DNA of 64,000 nt from Mesorhizobium sp. CAU 1732 (GTDB taxonomy: Bacteria; Pseudomonadota; Alphaproteobacteria; Rhizobiales; Rhizobiaceae), in assembly GCF_039888675.1 (NCBI RefSeq), contig NZ_JBDQQR010000001.1:3162001-3226000 (forward strand), in the 5' to 3' direction. Below, in pieces: positions 1 through 8,345 of the stretch. Position 1 is the stretch's first letter; every line of letters begins with the position of its first letter. Position numbers and translations under genes: made by a program. The notes beneath the pieces were generated by a model. The model saw only the letters and a list, made by a program, of their open reading frames with translations, did not search any database and was not told where the DNA came from.

Positions 1-31
1 CCAGAATGTCGGCGGACCGGACGGTGAGCCT

Positions 32-658
32 GTGCGCGGCACCGCGCTCGTCGCGCGCCAACCCCGCCGCCTGTCGCAGGTCCTGCGCGAGATGTGCCTG
101 CCGGCCGATGGCCCCGTCACGATCGGCGGCATCCGCGAGGCGATCGGCGACCGCGGCTTTGCTGCCCTTCTCTTTCTGTTCGCCGCGCTGAACCTGCTGC
201 CGCTTCCGCCGGGCTCCACGCTTCTCTTCGGCATCCCGCTGATGATCGTCTCCGGCCAGATGATGCTGGGCTACAACACGCCCTGGCTGCCCCGCAGGCT
301 GCTGGAGCGGCCGATAGACCGCGAGACCTTCCGCAATGGCTGCAACAGGCTGCTGCCGAAGCTCGAATGGCTCGAGCGCCTCGTCCATCCGCGCTATTGG
401 CCCTTCGCCACGGCGCGGGCCGACAGGCTGATCGGCGCGGCAGCTCTGCTCCTGTCGATCGTGGTGTTCCTGCCGATACCCCTCGGCAACTGGCTGCCGG
501 CTTTCTCCGTCGCGATCCTCGGCCTCGCCGTATCGGAACGCGACGGCGTGTTCCTCGGCGCAGGCCTGGCGCTCGGCATCCTGTCCCTCGTCGTGATCGG
601 CGTCGTCGTGGGAACCGCGGGCTATGTCGCGGGCAGCATGTTCGGCTTTCATTTTTGA
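32..658 (+). CDS. exoD: Exopolysaccharide synthesis protein ExoD
   Basis: This is a 208-residue inner-membrane protein of the ExoD family, known in rhizobia for effects on exopolysaccharide production and alkaline tolerance; its biochemical function is not established. The N-terminal third is hydrophilic with a GPVTIGGIREAIGDRG-type motif (about residues 27-42). A long hydrophobic hairpin (about 43-75, with LLPLPPGSTLLFGIPL) and further membrane segments (about 133-170 and 175-205) follow. The start shown is a GTG, but the frame is open to the left window edge, so the true start may lie outside. It is separated by 109 bases from the one-carbon cluster downstream and is probably not functionally linked to it. 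Confidence 0.85.
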   Translation: MRGTALVARQPRRLSQVLREMCLPADGPVTIGGIREAIGDRGFAALLFLFAALNLLPLPPGSTLLFGIPLMIVSGQMMLGYNTPWLPRRLLERPIDRETFRNGCNRLLPKLEWLERLVHPRYWPFATARADRLIGAAALLLSIVVFLPIPLGNWLPAFSVAILGLAVSERDGVFLGAGLALGILSLVVIGVVVGTAGYVAGSMFGFHF

Positions 659-767
659 TGTGATTGCGCACCGTCCGCGTCGCTTTTGAATGCGCACGCG
701 TCGTCCCGCAACAAGCAGGCTCAAGATGCTTCCGGCAATGCTCGCGGAGTGAAGCAGCGGAGCTGAC

Positions 768-1070
768 ATGGCGGATCTCATTGTCGTCTACTGGCGCGAT
801 ATACCCGCGCAGGTCATCGTGAAGAAGGGACGGCAGAACGCCAAGCGCGAGCTGCCGTTGCGCTTCACCGAAGCGATCGACATGTGCGCCATGCGCACCG
901 GCGCGGGCGATACCGACGCCTATCTCGCCGAATGGCGCAAGGCCGACCCCATTCCTGTCAGCGACGATCTCGAAGCCGAGGCCGACAAGGCGCTCGCCGA
1001 TCTCGACGCACGCTACGATCGCGACAGCCTCGTGGCGCTGGTCAAGGCGGGCGGCAAGCACGATGGCTGA
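768..1070 (+). CDS. Virulence_fact-family small protein, first gene of the one-carbon module
   Basis: This 100-residue soluble protein matches the Pfam family named Virulence_fact: it opens with a VVYWRDIPAQVIVKKGR-like strand region and an RF.EAIDMCAMR helix (about residues 7-45). Its molecular role is unknown. In alphaproteobacteria the family is regularly encoded beside MTHFR C-terminal-domain proteins, MetF, a pterin-binding methyltransferase and an ASKHA corrinoid activator, exactly as here, so a helper or scaffold role in corrinoid methyl transfer is a reasonable inference. The start has a GGAG-type ribosome site. The stop overlaps the next start by 8 bases, indicating translational coupling. 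Confidence 0.8.
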   Translation: MADLIVVYWRDIPAQVIVKKGRQNAKRELPLRFTEAIDMCAMRTGAGDTDAYLAEWRKADPIPVSDDLEAEADKALADLDARYDRDSLVALVKAGGKHDG

Positions 1071-1713
1071 GAACCGGCCCTTGTCGACGACGGCAGCCGG
1101 CCCCTCTGATGCGCGGCAGGTCGTCCCGCCCACCGCCGAGGCCGGCGTGACCCAGGCGACGATGGTCAAGAAGACCGCGCCGAAATCCGACTACAAGCCG
1201 GCCGACGTGTCGCCCCAGCGCCGCGTTCAGCGCCGCTACACCGTTCGCCTCTGGTCGATCCGGCATTCGCGCGGCCTCGAATGGTTCTACGCCAAATTCG
1301 CCGACGCGTTCCTGATGCTGCATCCGCTGTGGAAGACGATCGGCTATTCGCGCGCCGAGGGTCCGGTCAAGTTCGTCGAAAAGCGCGTGAAAGGTTTTAT
1401 GTTCGACTGCCGCATGTGCGGCCAGTGCGTGCTCTCCTCGACGGGCATGTCCTGCCCGATGAACTGCCCCAAGCAGTTGCGCAACGGCCCCTGCGGCGGC
1501 GTGCGCGCCAACGGCAACTGCGAAGTCGAGCCCGACATGCCCTGCGTCTGGGTCAAGGCCTGGGAAGGCTCGCGCAACATGGTCCACGGCGACACGATCC
1601 TGAACGTCCAGAAACCGGTCGACCAGTCCCTGCGCGAGACCTCGGCATGGCTGCGGGTGACGGCAAGGGCGGCAGCGGAGCGGGAACGGGCGAAGGAGGG
1701 GGAAACCGCATGA
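1063..1713 (+). CDS. Methylenetetrahydrofolate reductase C-terminal (zinc-binding) domain protein
   Basis: This 216-residue protein carries the cysteine-rich MTHFR_C domain. The motif CRMCGQC...CPMNCPKQ.RNGPCGG...C (about residues 111-165) has at least eight cysteines suited to an Fe-S cluster or zinc. In bacteria and acetogens this domain partners MetF, either fused or as a separate subunit (MetV in acetogens), and may link it to a different electron carrier than NADH. The N-terminal 45 residues are low-complexity and unlike the rest. It overlaps the upstream gene and is separated from metF by a palindromic repeat. Confidence 0.87.
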   Translation: MAENRPLSTTAAGPSDARQVVPPTAEAGVTQATMVKKTAPKSDYKPADVSPQRRVQRRYTVRLWSIRHSRGLEWFYAKFADAFLMLHPLWKTIGYSRAEGPVKFVEKRVKGFMFDCRMCGQCVLSSTGMSCPMNCPKQLRNGPCGGVRANGNCEVEPDMPCVWVKAWEGSRNMVHGDTILNVQKPVDQSLRETSAWLRVTARAAAERERAKEGETA

Positions 1714-1717
1714 CGTT

Positions 1718-1850
1718 GCGCCGCCCCTCATCCGCCTGCCGGCACCTTCTCCCCGTGAACGGGGAGAAGGAAGGTGTCCGCAACATTTCCGCTTCCCCTT
1801 CTCCCCGTTTACGGGGAGAAGGGGCCCGAAGGGCGGATGAGGGGCAGCGC
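1718..1850 (+). repeat. Nested palindromic intergenic repeat (rhizobial REP/RIME-like)
   Basis: The outer inverted arms are 1718-1736 and 1832-1850 (18 of 19 bases pair). Inside lie two nearly identical perfect hairpins, 1745-1770 and 1797-1822, each with 12-bp arms containing CTTCTCCCCGT and a 2-base loop. This architecture is typical of dispersed palindromic repeats in rhizobia. It sits between two co-directional genes of one operon, so it may form a strong mRNA structure that uncouples expression. No coding capacity is seen. Confidence 0.85.
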
Positions 1851-1867
1851 GACCCCGGAAGACGCTC

Positions 1868-2971
1868 ATGACCCCCACCCGCCCACACCAGCCCGACGAA
1901 AACCCCGCCGGCATAGACCTGCCGCTCGATCCCCTGCCCGGCCATTCCTCGCGCGGCAGGCTGGAGCGCGTCCTGCGCCGTGGCGAATTCGCGGTGACCG
2001 CCGAGCTCAACCCGCCCGACAGCGCCAATCCCGAAGACGTCTACGAGCGCGCAAAAGTGTTCGACGGCTGGGTCGACGCGATCAACGCGGTCGACGCCTC
2101 GGGCGCCAACGCCCACATGTCGTCGGTCGGCATCTGCGCGCTCCTGACCCGCATGGGCTACGCGCCGGTGTTCCAGATTTCCTGCCGCGACCGCAACCGT
2201 ATCGCGATCCAGGGCGACGTGCTGGGTGCCGCCGCCATGGGCGTGGCGAACATCCTCTGCCTGACGGGCGACGGCGTGCAGGCCGGCGACCAGCCCGGCG
2301 CAAAGCCGGTCTTCGACCTCGATTCGATGTCGCTTCTCGAAACGATCCGCATCATGCGCGACAACGGCAAGTTCCTGTCGGGCCGCAAGCTGACCACCCC
2401 GCCCTCGGTCTTCCTCGGCGCGGCGATCAATCCGTTCGCGCCTCCGATCGATTTCCGCCCGCATCGCCTCGCCAAGAAGATCGCCGCCGGCGCGCAGTTC
2501 GTGCAGAGCCAGTATTGCTTCGACGTGCCGATGTTCCGCGAATACATGAAGCGCATCCGCGACATGGGCCTGACCGAGGAGTGCTTCGTGCTCTGTGGCG
2601 TCGGACCGCTGGCATCGGGCAAGACCGCGCGCTGGATCCGCTCCAACGTGCCGGGCATCCACATTCCCGACAGCGTCATCGCGCGCCTCGAAGGTGCCGC
2701 CGACCAGAAGAAGGAAGGCAAGCAGCTCTGCATCGACATCATCAACGAGGTGAAGGAGATCGAAGGCGTCTCCGGCATCCATGTGATGGCCTATCGGCAG
2801 GAGGAATACGTCGCCGAGATCGTCCACGATTCCGGCGTGCTGAAGGGGCGTCGCCCCTGGAAGCGCGAGGCGCGTGCCGACGATGCGATGGTCGCCGAGA
2901 GGCTCGATCATATCCTTCACGACAATGCCAGCGAGCAACCCCAGCAGATCGTCGGTGAAGCAGCCAGTTGA
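1868..2971 (+). CDS. metF: Methylenetetrahydrofolate reductase
   Basis: This 367-residue protein is a flavin-dependent TIM-barrel enzyme interconverting 5,10-methylene- and 5-methyl-tetrahydrofolate. Visible family features are FAVTAELNPPDSANPEDV near residue 40 (catalytic Glu region), an LCLTGDGVQ.GDQPGA segment (about 132-146) and FVQSQYCFD (about 213-221). It is longer than E. coli MetF, with an N-terminal extension and a C-terminal tail. Next to a pterin-corrinoid methyltransferase and a detached zinc domain, the likely direction is oxidation of methyl-THF derived from demethylation, rather than methionine synthesis; that is inference from context. Confidence 0.9.
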   Translation: MTPTRPHQPDENPAGIDLPLDPLPGHSSRGRLERVLRRGEFAVTAELNPPDSANPEDVYERAKVFDGWVDAINAVDASGANAHMSSVGICALLTRMGYAPVFQISCRDRNRIAIQGDVLGAAAMGVANILCLTGDGVQAGDQPGAKPVFDLDSMSLLETIRIMRDNGKFLSGRKLTTPPSVFLGAAINPFAPPIDFRPHRLAKKIAAGAQFVQSQYCFDVPMFREYMKRIRDMGLTEECFVLCGVGPLASGKTARWIRSNVPGIHIPDSVIARLEGAADQKKEGKQLCIDIINEVKEIEGVSGIHVMAYRQEEYVAEIVHDSGVLKGRRPWKREARADDAMVAERLDHILHDNASEQPQQIVGEAAS

Positions 2972-3002
2972 ACCGGCGCGATCTTGAAGCGACAACAGTA
3001 AC

Positions 3003-3024
3003 GATATAAAGAAATCTTTATATC
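3003..3024 (+). promoter_or_regulatory. Perfect 10-bp inverted repeat, putative repressor operator
   Basis: GATATAAAGA (3003-3012) is followed by a 2-base spacer and its exact reverse complement (3015-3024), ending 14 bases before the ATG of the methyltransferase. It lies in the only sizeable AT-rich gap inside the cluster. The pattern resembles sites of dimeric winged-helix repressors. ArsR-family SAH-responsive regulators (SahR/SamR) control methyl-cycle genes in Proteobacteria and would be a logical candidate, but the assignment is inferred. Confidence 0.6.
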
Positions 3025-3038
3025 CCGAGGAGAACTCC

Positions 3039-4004
3039 ATGACCCGCACCATTGTCGCTTCGGCGACCAGGGAAATCGTGATCGGCTTCGACCAGCCCTT
3101 CTGCGTCATCGGCGAGCGCATCAACCCGACCGGCCGCAAGAAGCTGGCGGCCGAGATGCAGGCCGGCAATTTCGAGACCGTCATCAGGGACGCGCTGGAA
3201 CAGGCGGCGGCGGGCGCGACCATGCTCGACGTCAATGCGGGCGTGACGACCGTCGATCCGAACGCCACCGAGCCCGGCCTTCTGGTCCAGACGCTGGAGA
3301 TCGTGCAGGGCCTCGTCGACCTGCCGCTGTCGATCGACTCCTCCGTCACCGCCGCGATCGAGGCCGGCCTCAAGGTCGCCAAGGGCCGACCGCTGGTGAA
3401 TTCGGTCACAGGCGAGGAGGAAAAGCTCGAGGCGATCCTGCCGCTGATCAAGAAATACAACGTCCCCGTCGTCGCCATCTCGAACGACGAGACCGGCATC
3501 TCCATGGACCCGGACGTGCGCTTCGCGGTCGCCAAGAAGATCGTCGAACGCTGCGCCGATTTCGGCATCCCCGCCCATGACGTCGTGGTCGATCCGCTGG
3601 TCATGCCGATCGGCGCGCTGGGCGACGCCGGCCGCCAGGTCTTCGCGCTCCTGCGCCGCCTGCGCGAGGAACTCAAGGTCAACACGACCTGCGGCCTCTC
3701 CAACGTCTCCTTCGGCCTGCCGCACCGCCACGGCATCAACGCAGCCTTCATCCCGATGGTCATCGGCGCCGGCATGACATCAGCCATCATGAACCCCTGC
3801 CGCCCGCAGGAGATGGAAGCCGTGCGCGGCGCAAACGTGCTCGCCGGCACCGACAAGGACTGCATGACCTGGATCAAGACCTACAAGGACTACAAGCCCG
3901 GCGAGGTCCACGCCCCCGCCCCGGTCGCCGTCAACGCGCCCGGTGACGGCGGCAACGGCGGCAGGCGCCGCGGCGGCCGCGAAGCGCGGATGGCGCGCGG
4001 ATAG
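3039..4004 (+). CDS. Methyltetrahydrofolate:corrinoid protein methyltransferase
   Basis: This 321-residue pterin-binding TIM-barrel protein belongs to the family of AcsE/MtvA-type methyltransferases and the MetH folate domain. It moves a methyl group between tetrahydrofolate and a corrinoid protein. Diagnostic elements are FCVIGERINPTGRKK (about residues 22-36), MLDVNAGV (about 62-69), IDSS (about 94-97), VNSVTGEE (about 115-122) and a C-terminal GLPHRHGINAAFIPM segment. A GAGGAG ribosome site precedes the ATG and an inverted repeat lies just upstream. The last 30 residues are a Gly/Arg-rich low-complexity tail. No corrinoid protein gene is adjacent. Confidence 0.9.
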   Translation: MTRTIVASATREIVIGFDQPFCVIGERINPTGRKKLAAEMQAGNFETVIRDALEQAAAGATMLDVNAGVTTVDPNATEPGLLVQTLEIVQGLVDLPLSIDSSVTAAIEAGLKVAKGRPLVNSVTGEEEKLEAILPLIKKYNVPVVAISNDETGISMDPDVRFAVAKKIVERCADFGIPAHDVVVDPLVMPIGALGDAGRQVFALLRRLREELKVNTTCGLSNVSFGLPHRHGINAAFIPMVIGAGMTSAIMNPCRPQEMEAVRGANVLAGTDKDCMTWIKTYKDYKPGEVHAPAPVAVNAPGDGGNGGRRRGGREARMARG

Positions 4005-4014
4005 CTCCAGAACC

Positions 4015-6081
4015 ATGAACGCCCCGGCCAACCTCACCGACCCCCTCGTCCTCTTCATGCCGTCCGGCAAGCGCGGGCGGTTCCCGAAAGGCACCGTCGT
4101 GCTCGACGCCGCGCGCCAGCTCGGCGTCTATGTCGAGAGCGTCTGCGGCGGGCGGGCGACCTGTGGCCGCTGCCAGGTCGTGGTTCAGGAAGGCAATTTC
4201 GCCAAGCACAAGATCGTCTCGTCTAACGACCACATCTCGGCCTTCGGCGCCAAGGAAGAGCGCTACCAGCGCGTGCGCGGCCTGGCGGACGGCCGCCGCC
4301 TCTCCTGCTCGTCCACGATCGAGGGCGACCTCGTCATCGACGTGCCGCAGGACACCGTCATCAACGCGCAAGTCGTGCGCAAGGCCGCGATCGACCGCGT
4401 GATCGAGCGCAACCCGGCCGTCCAGCTCTGCTATGTCGAGGTCGACGAACCCGACATGCACAAGCCGCTCGGCGACCTCGACCGCATGAAGGTGATGCTG
4501 GAGAAGGACTGGGGCTGGAAGGATCTGCTCGTCTCGCAGCATCTCCTGCCGCAGGTCCAGACCATCCTGCGCAAGGGCGAGTGGGGCGTCACCGCCGCGA
4601 TCCACCGCGACATGGAGGGCTCGCGCCCGACGATCATCGCGCTGTGGCCCGGCCTGCACAACGAGGCCTACGGCATCGCCTGCGACATCGGCTCGACCAC
4701 CATCGCGATGCATCTCGTCTCGCTCCTCTCGGGCCGCGTGGTCGCCTCGTCGGGCGCGTCGAACCCGCAGATCCGCTTCGGCGAGGATCTGATGAGCCGC
4801 GTCTCCTACGTGATGCTGAACCCGGACGGCCGCGAGGCGATGACGAAGGCGGTGCGCGAGGCGATCAACGATCTCGTCGCAAAAGTCTGCGCCGAGGGCG
4901 GCGTCAGCCAGGACGACGTCCTCGACGCCGTCTTCGTCGGCAATCCGATCATGCATCACCTCTTCCTCGGCATCGACCCGACCGAGCTCGGCCAGGCCCC
5001 CTTCGCGCTCGCCGTATCCGGCGCGGTCCACTCCTGGGGCAGCGAGATCGGCCTGAACATCAACCACGGCGCGCGCGTCTACGTCCTGCCGTGCATCGCC
5101 GGCCATGTCGGCGCGGATGCTGCCGCCGCCACCCTGTCCGAAGGCCCCTACCGCCAGGACGGCATGATGCTGCTGGTCGATGTCGGCACCAATGCCGAGA
5201 TCGTGCTGGGCAACCGCCATCGCGTCGTGGCGGCCTCGTCGCCGACCGGCCCCGCCTTCGAGGGCGCGGAAATCTCGTCCGGCCAGCGCGCCGCCCCCGG
5301 CGCGATCGAGCGCGTACGCATCGACCCGGAGACGCTGGAACCGAAATTCCGCATCATCGGCTCCGAAAAATGGTCCGACGAGGACGGTTTTGCGGAAGAC
5401 GCCGAAAAGCTCGGCATCACCGGCATCTGCGGCTCGGCGATCATCGAGGTGGTGGCCGAGATGTATCTGTCGGGCATCATCTCCGAAGACGGCGTCGTCG
5501 ATGGGGCGATGGCCGCGCGCACGCCGCGCATCCTGCAGAACGGCCGCACCTTCTCCTATTTGCTGCACGACGGCGCACAGCGCATCACCGTGACGCAGAA
5601 CGACATCCGCGCGATCCAGCTCGCCAAGTCCGCGCTCTATGCCGGCGTCAAGCTGCTGATGGAAAAGCTCGGCATCGACCATGTCGACACGATCCGCTTC
5701 GCAGGCGCCTTCGGCTCCTTCATCGACCCGAAATACGCGATGGTGCTGGGCCTGATTCCCGATTGCGATCTGGCCGAGGTGAAGGCCGTCGGCAACGCGG
5801 CCGGCCAGGGCGCGCTGATGACCCTGCTCAACCGCGACTACCGCCGCGAGATCGAGGAGACGGTCAAGCGCATCGAAAAGATCGAGACCGCGCTGGAACC
5901 CAACTTCCAGCAGCTCTTCATCAACGCGATGGCCCTGCCCAACAAGGTCGATCCCTTCCTGAAGCTCGCCGAACAGGTAAAACTCCCAGCCCGCAAAACC
6001 CCCTCCGACGACGGCCCGACCGGCGACAACGCCCCCCGCAGGCGTTCACGCGAGGAACGCGCGGCGAGGCGGGAGCGGTAG
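4015..6081 (+). CDS. ASKHA-domain corrinoid reactivation protein (RACo/RamA-like) with N-terminal 2Fe-2S domain
   Basis: This 688-residue protein is of the family (DUF4445 and ASKHA) that uses ATP to reduce inactive Co(II) corrinoid back to Co(I). The N-terminal ferredoxin domain has CGGRATCGRC (about residues 44-53) and a further Cys near 98. The actin-like ATPase core has ACDIGSTTIAMH (about 222-233) and LLVDVGTNAEI (about 385-395). The ATG at 4015 is chosen 10 bases after the upstream stop; an earlier in-frame ATG would overlap that gene. The C-terminus is a charged Arg-rich tail. Its presence implies that a corrinoid protein is made somewhere in the genome. Confidence 0.9.
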   Translation: MNAPANLTDPLVLFMPSGKRGRFPKGTVVLDAARQLGVYVESVCGGRATCGRCQVVVQEGNFAKHKIVSSNDHISAFGAKEERYQRVRGLADGRRLSCSSTIEGDLVIDVPQDTVINAQVVRKAAIDRVIERNPAVQLCYVEVDEPDMHKPLGDLDRMKVMLEKDWGWKDLLVSQHLLPQVQTILRKGEWGVTAAIHRDMEGSRPTIIALWPGLHNEAYGIACDIGSTTIAMHLVSLLSGRVVASSGASNPQIRFGEDLMSRVSYVMLNPDGREAMTKAVREAINDLVAKVCAEGGVSQDDVLDAVFVGNPIMHHLFLGIDPTELGQAPFALAVSGAVHSWGSEIGLNINHGARVYVLPCIAGHVGADAAAATLSEGPYRQDGMMLLVDVGTNAEIVLGNRHRVVAASSPTGPAFEGAEISSGQRAAPGAIERVRIDPETLEPKFRIIGSEKWSDEDGFAEDAEKLGITGICGSAIIEVVAEMYLSGIISEDGVVDGAMAARTPRILQNGRTFSYLLHDGAQRITVTQNDIRAIQLAKSALYAGVKLLMEKLGIDHVDTIRFAGAFGSFIDPKYAMVLGLIPDCDLAEVKAVGNAAGQGALMTLLNRDYRREIEETVKRIEKIETALEPNFQQLFINAMALPNKVDPFLKLAEQVKLPARKTPSDDGPTGDNAPRRRSREERAARRER

Positions 6082-6188
6082 GGAGGCGGGTTTGGGCCTC
6101 GTCCCGGTCGTTCAAACCAGTTCGAGGCTTTCTCGAAAGCAGCCGTGTTTGAGGCTGGGGGGGAATGACGACAAAGGGGTGGAGCCGG

Positions 6189-8075
6189 TCAGTCCGCTTT
6201 TGGTATCACCGTCAGCAACTCGGACATCTCGGCAATTGCGCCCTTCTGGAGTATCGGTGTGTATATGTTTGAAGCAGACTCCTCGTCTATGAGCTCGAGA
6301 GAATTGACATAAGCTTCCACATCCTTGACGTACCGGGCGCTTTTTCGCCATTTTGCAAACGCGAAGAATTCCCTTTTTGCACCTGAGTTTTTGTCGATAC
6401 GAGTAGTGAGGAAATCTGGCGTATTCTCGCACGCCCAGTTTTCAAAATTCCCGTATAGATCTCGTGCTTCCGCTATCACCCTTGGCAGCCAATCAGTGAG
6501 CCCATCTCGATGCCGTTTGAGTCTTAGCTCACGAACAAACACAGAAAAAGCAAGGTCATTGATAACCTTGTCTGCTGCGCCGCGCAGTTGTCTATTTTGA
6601 GATACATCCGAATAAATAGTATAAATATCAAGAAATTTATCGATGTCCTCATCTGTTATCTGCGGGAGGATGCCCCCGGTGTTTTTCATCATCTTCCGCT
6701 CAACGGCCACTGCGAAACGGCCGCATGCGATATTCATGATACGGGTAAAAATGGTTCGTTCAACAATATCATCCTTGCTTATGAATTTGCTACGCAAGGC
6801 GTCAGAGTATTCGCCACGCTTGGGCTCATACAGGATTCCAGTTCGATTAAAAACTAGTTCAGCTAGATGTCTATTTTGATCGTTACTTGCCGTGCGATCA
6901 ATTGATGAAACAGTTGTTTGAGAATTAGTCGCAGATGATATGCTTAAAATCAATTTCTTTTTGGAATCCTCGTCAATCTGCGGCAGAGTGATGATCCTAA
7001 GAACCACTTCTTTCCCAGAGAATAGGCGTTCGCGTTCAATGTCGGAACTCTCGTCGTAAATCCTAGCAAGTGTAAACGCTGTCTGCCCACCGTTGATGAT
7101 TTGGGGATTCACGATCTCAACTTGAGCCTTGTTTTTTGCGCCTACGCGTTCGTTTACGTAGGTCTCATCAGAAACGATAGTGATCCCGTTGTTCAGAATA
7201 GCAAACTCACCTGTGTCGATATCAACGATGCTTTCTCGTATACCCTCGTTTGTTCGTTGCTCCTTGAATTCCAGATATGATCTCGGATTATAACGAAGGA
7301 TTGAATTTTTGAAGCGCGACATGATTTGCGCGATTTCGAGCGTTGGCACCAGGACAACCGTAACCTGGCTGGGACCATGAGCTGTGTTGATCTCGGCGCT
7401 GAGACGAGAGCTGCCTGACTTGTTGCTCAGGTCAATCTGCAATCGCAGGCTTGATGTGTAGTGCTGCTCACCCCTAATTGTTGGCAACACCAACTCACTA
7501 TAGCAACGTTCGAAGTTTACGATATTGACATCATCACCTTGAAATAAACGCTCAGCAAGTGGGTATTGCTCGCACTTGACGTTCGCTAATATTGTAACCT
7601 TTGTTTTATATCTTGCGATATCAGGTATTTTACAAACTTTATCGACGAAGGCGTGGATATAACCATTGTATTTCTGCCCACTTGCATCTTCGAGATGTCC
7701 GGCGAGAATCCGACCGATATCGACTGCCAAGAGTTCTTCTGGGGTGATGTTTTTGGATTCAAAGTTGGACGGCCCAACCCTAAATTTCGATTGAATTACG
7801 TCAAGAACCTTGTTCTCCGCGTCAATAAAATACGCGTCGATGCCGCCGTCATTGCTGGCATCGGTTATCGTCATTTCACGACTTTCGAAATCCACGACGC
7901 CGTATGTAGAAGCCAAGTAGAGATGGATAAATGCTCTCGCCCTAGCTTGATTCTGCCGTTCCTCAGTGCTTGTGTCAAAGAAGGAGCGACGCTGCTTAAC
8001 TCCTTGTCCTTCGCGGACATATTCATCGAGAATACGAGTTAGAATTGCGTACTTTTTGCCTTGACTTGATTGCAT
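6189..8075 (-). CDS. AIPR-family anti-phage protein with Mrr-like nuclease motif
   Basis: This 628-residue protein carries the AIPR (abortive infection phage resistance) domain, with FAILNNGITIV (about residues 299-309) and IVNPQIINGGQTAF (about 325-338). The N-terminal part has DGGIDAYFID followed by VIQSKF (about 79-98), the D...(D/E)xK pattern of Mrr/PD-(D/E)xK nucleases. The start at 8075 is preferred because a GGGGGA ribosome site lies 6 bases upstream; two earlier starts are less well placed. Base composition is clearly AT-richer than all neighbours and codon choice differs, a sign of horizontal acquisition. It stands alone, without methylase or toxin partner. Function in phage defence is inferred from the family. 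Confidence 0.85.
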   Translation of the reverse strand: MQSSQGKKYAILTRILDEYVREGQGVKQRRSFFDTSTEERQNQARARAFIHLYLASTYGVVDFESREMTITDASNDGGIDAYFIDAENKVLDVIQSKFRVGPSNFESKNITPEELLAVDIGRILAGHLEDASGQKYNGYIHAFVDKVCKIPDIARYKTKVTILANVKCEQYPLAERLFQGDDVNIVNFERCYSELVLPTIRGEQHYTSSLRLQIDLSNKSGSSRLSAEINTAHGPSQVTVVLVPTLEIAQIMSRFKNSILRYNPRSYLEFKEQRTNEGIRESIVDIDTGEFAILNNGITIVSDETYVNERVGAKNKAQVEIVNPQIINGGQTAFTLARIYDESSDIERERLFSGKEVVLRIITLPQIDEDSKKKLILSISSATNSQTTVSSIDRTASNDQNRHLAELVFNRTGILYEPKRGEYSDALRSKFISKDDIVERTIFTRIMNIACGRFAVAVERKMMKNTGGILPQITDEDIDKFLDIYTIYSDVSQNRQLRGAADKVINDLAFSVFVRELRLKRHRDGLTDWLPRVIAEARDLYGNFENWACENTPDFLTTRIDKNSGAKREFFAFAKWRKSARYVKDVEAYVNSLELIDEESASNIYTPILQKGAIAEMSELLTVIPKAD

Positions 8076-8096
8076 GCCCATTCCCCCAAATCGACA

Positions 8097-8112
8097 TCGT
8101 TGTAGGCAACGA
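8097..8112. promoter_or_regulatory. Short inverted repeat upstream of the AIPR gene
   Basis: TCGTTG (8097-8102) and CAACGA (8107-8112) form a perfect 6-bp inverted repeat around TAGG. It lies 22-37 bases upstream of the AIPR start, between it and its likely promoter. It could be an operator or a 5'-UTR hairpin. Arms this short also occur by chance. Confidence 0.25.
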
Positions 8113-8345
8113 AACGATATTTGGGTAGTGCTGCAGTAACTCACCAACGAGTTTCTGAGCAGCAACTCAACATGTACCTCCCCCTGTAGACTTCCTTGCT
8201 TCGGTTTTGAGGTCGATTTTCAGAACGGCACCTATCCGCCGAGCGCCACCCCAAACCTGACTATCCGCAAACGCCCTCACTTTATCCACCCCCTCCCAAC
8301 CCGCGCTAAAATCCCCCTGACGACCAACGGCGTCGGGAGGGCGCG

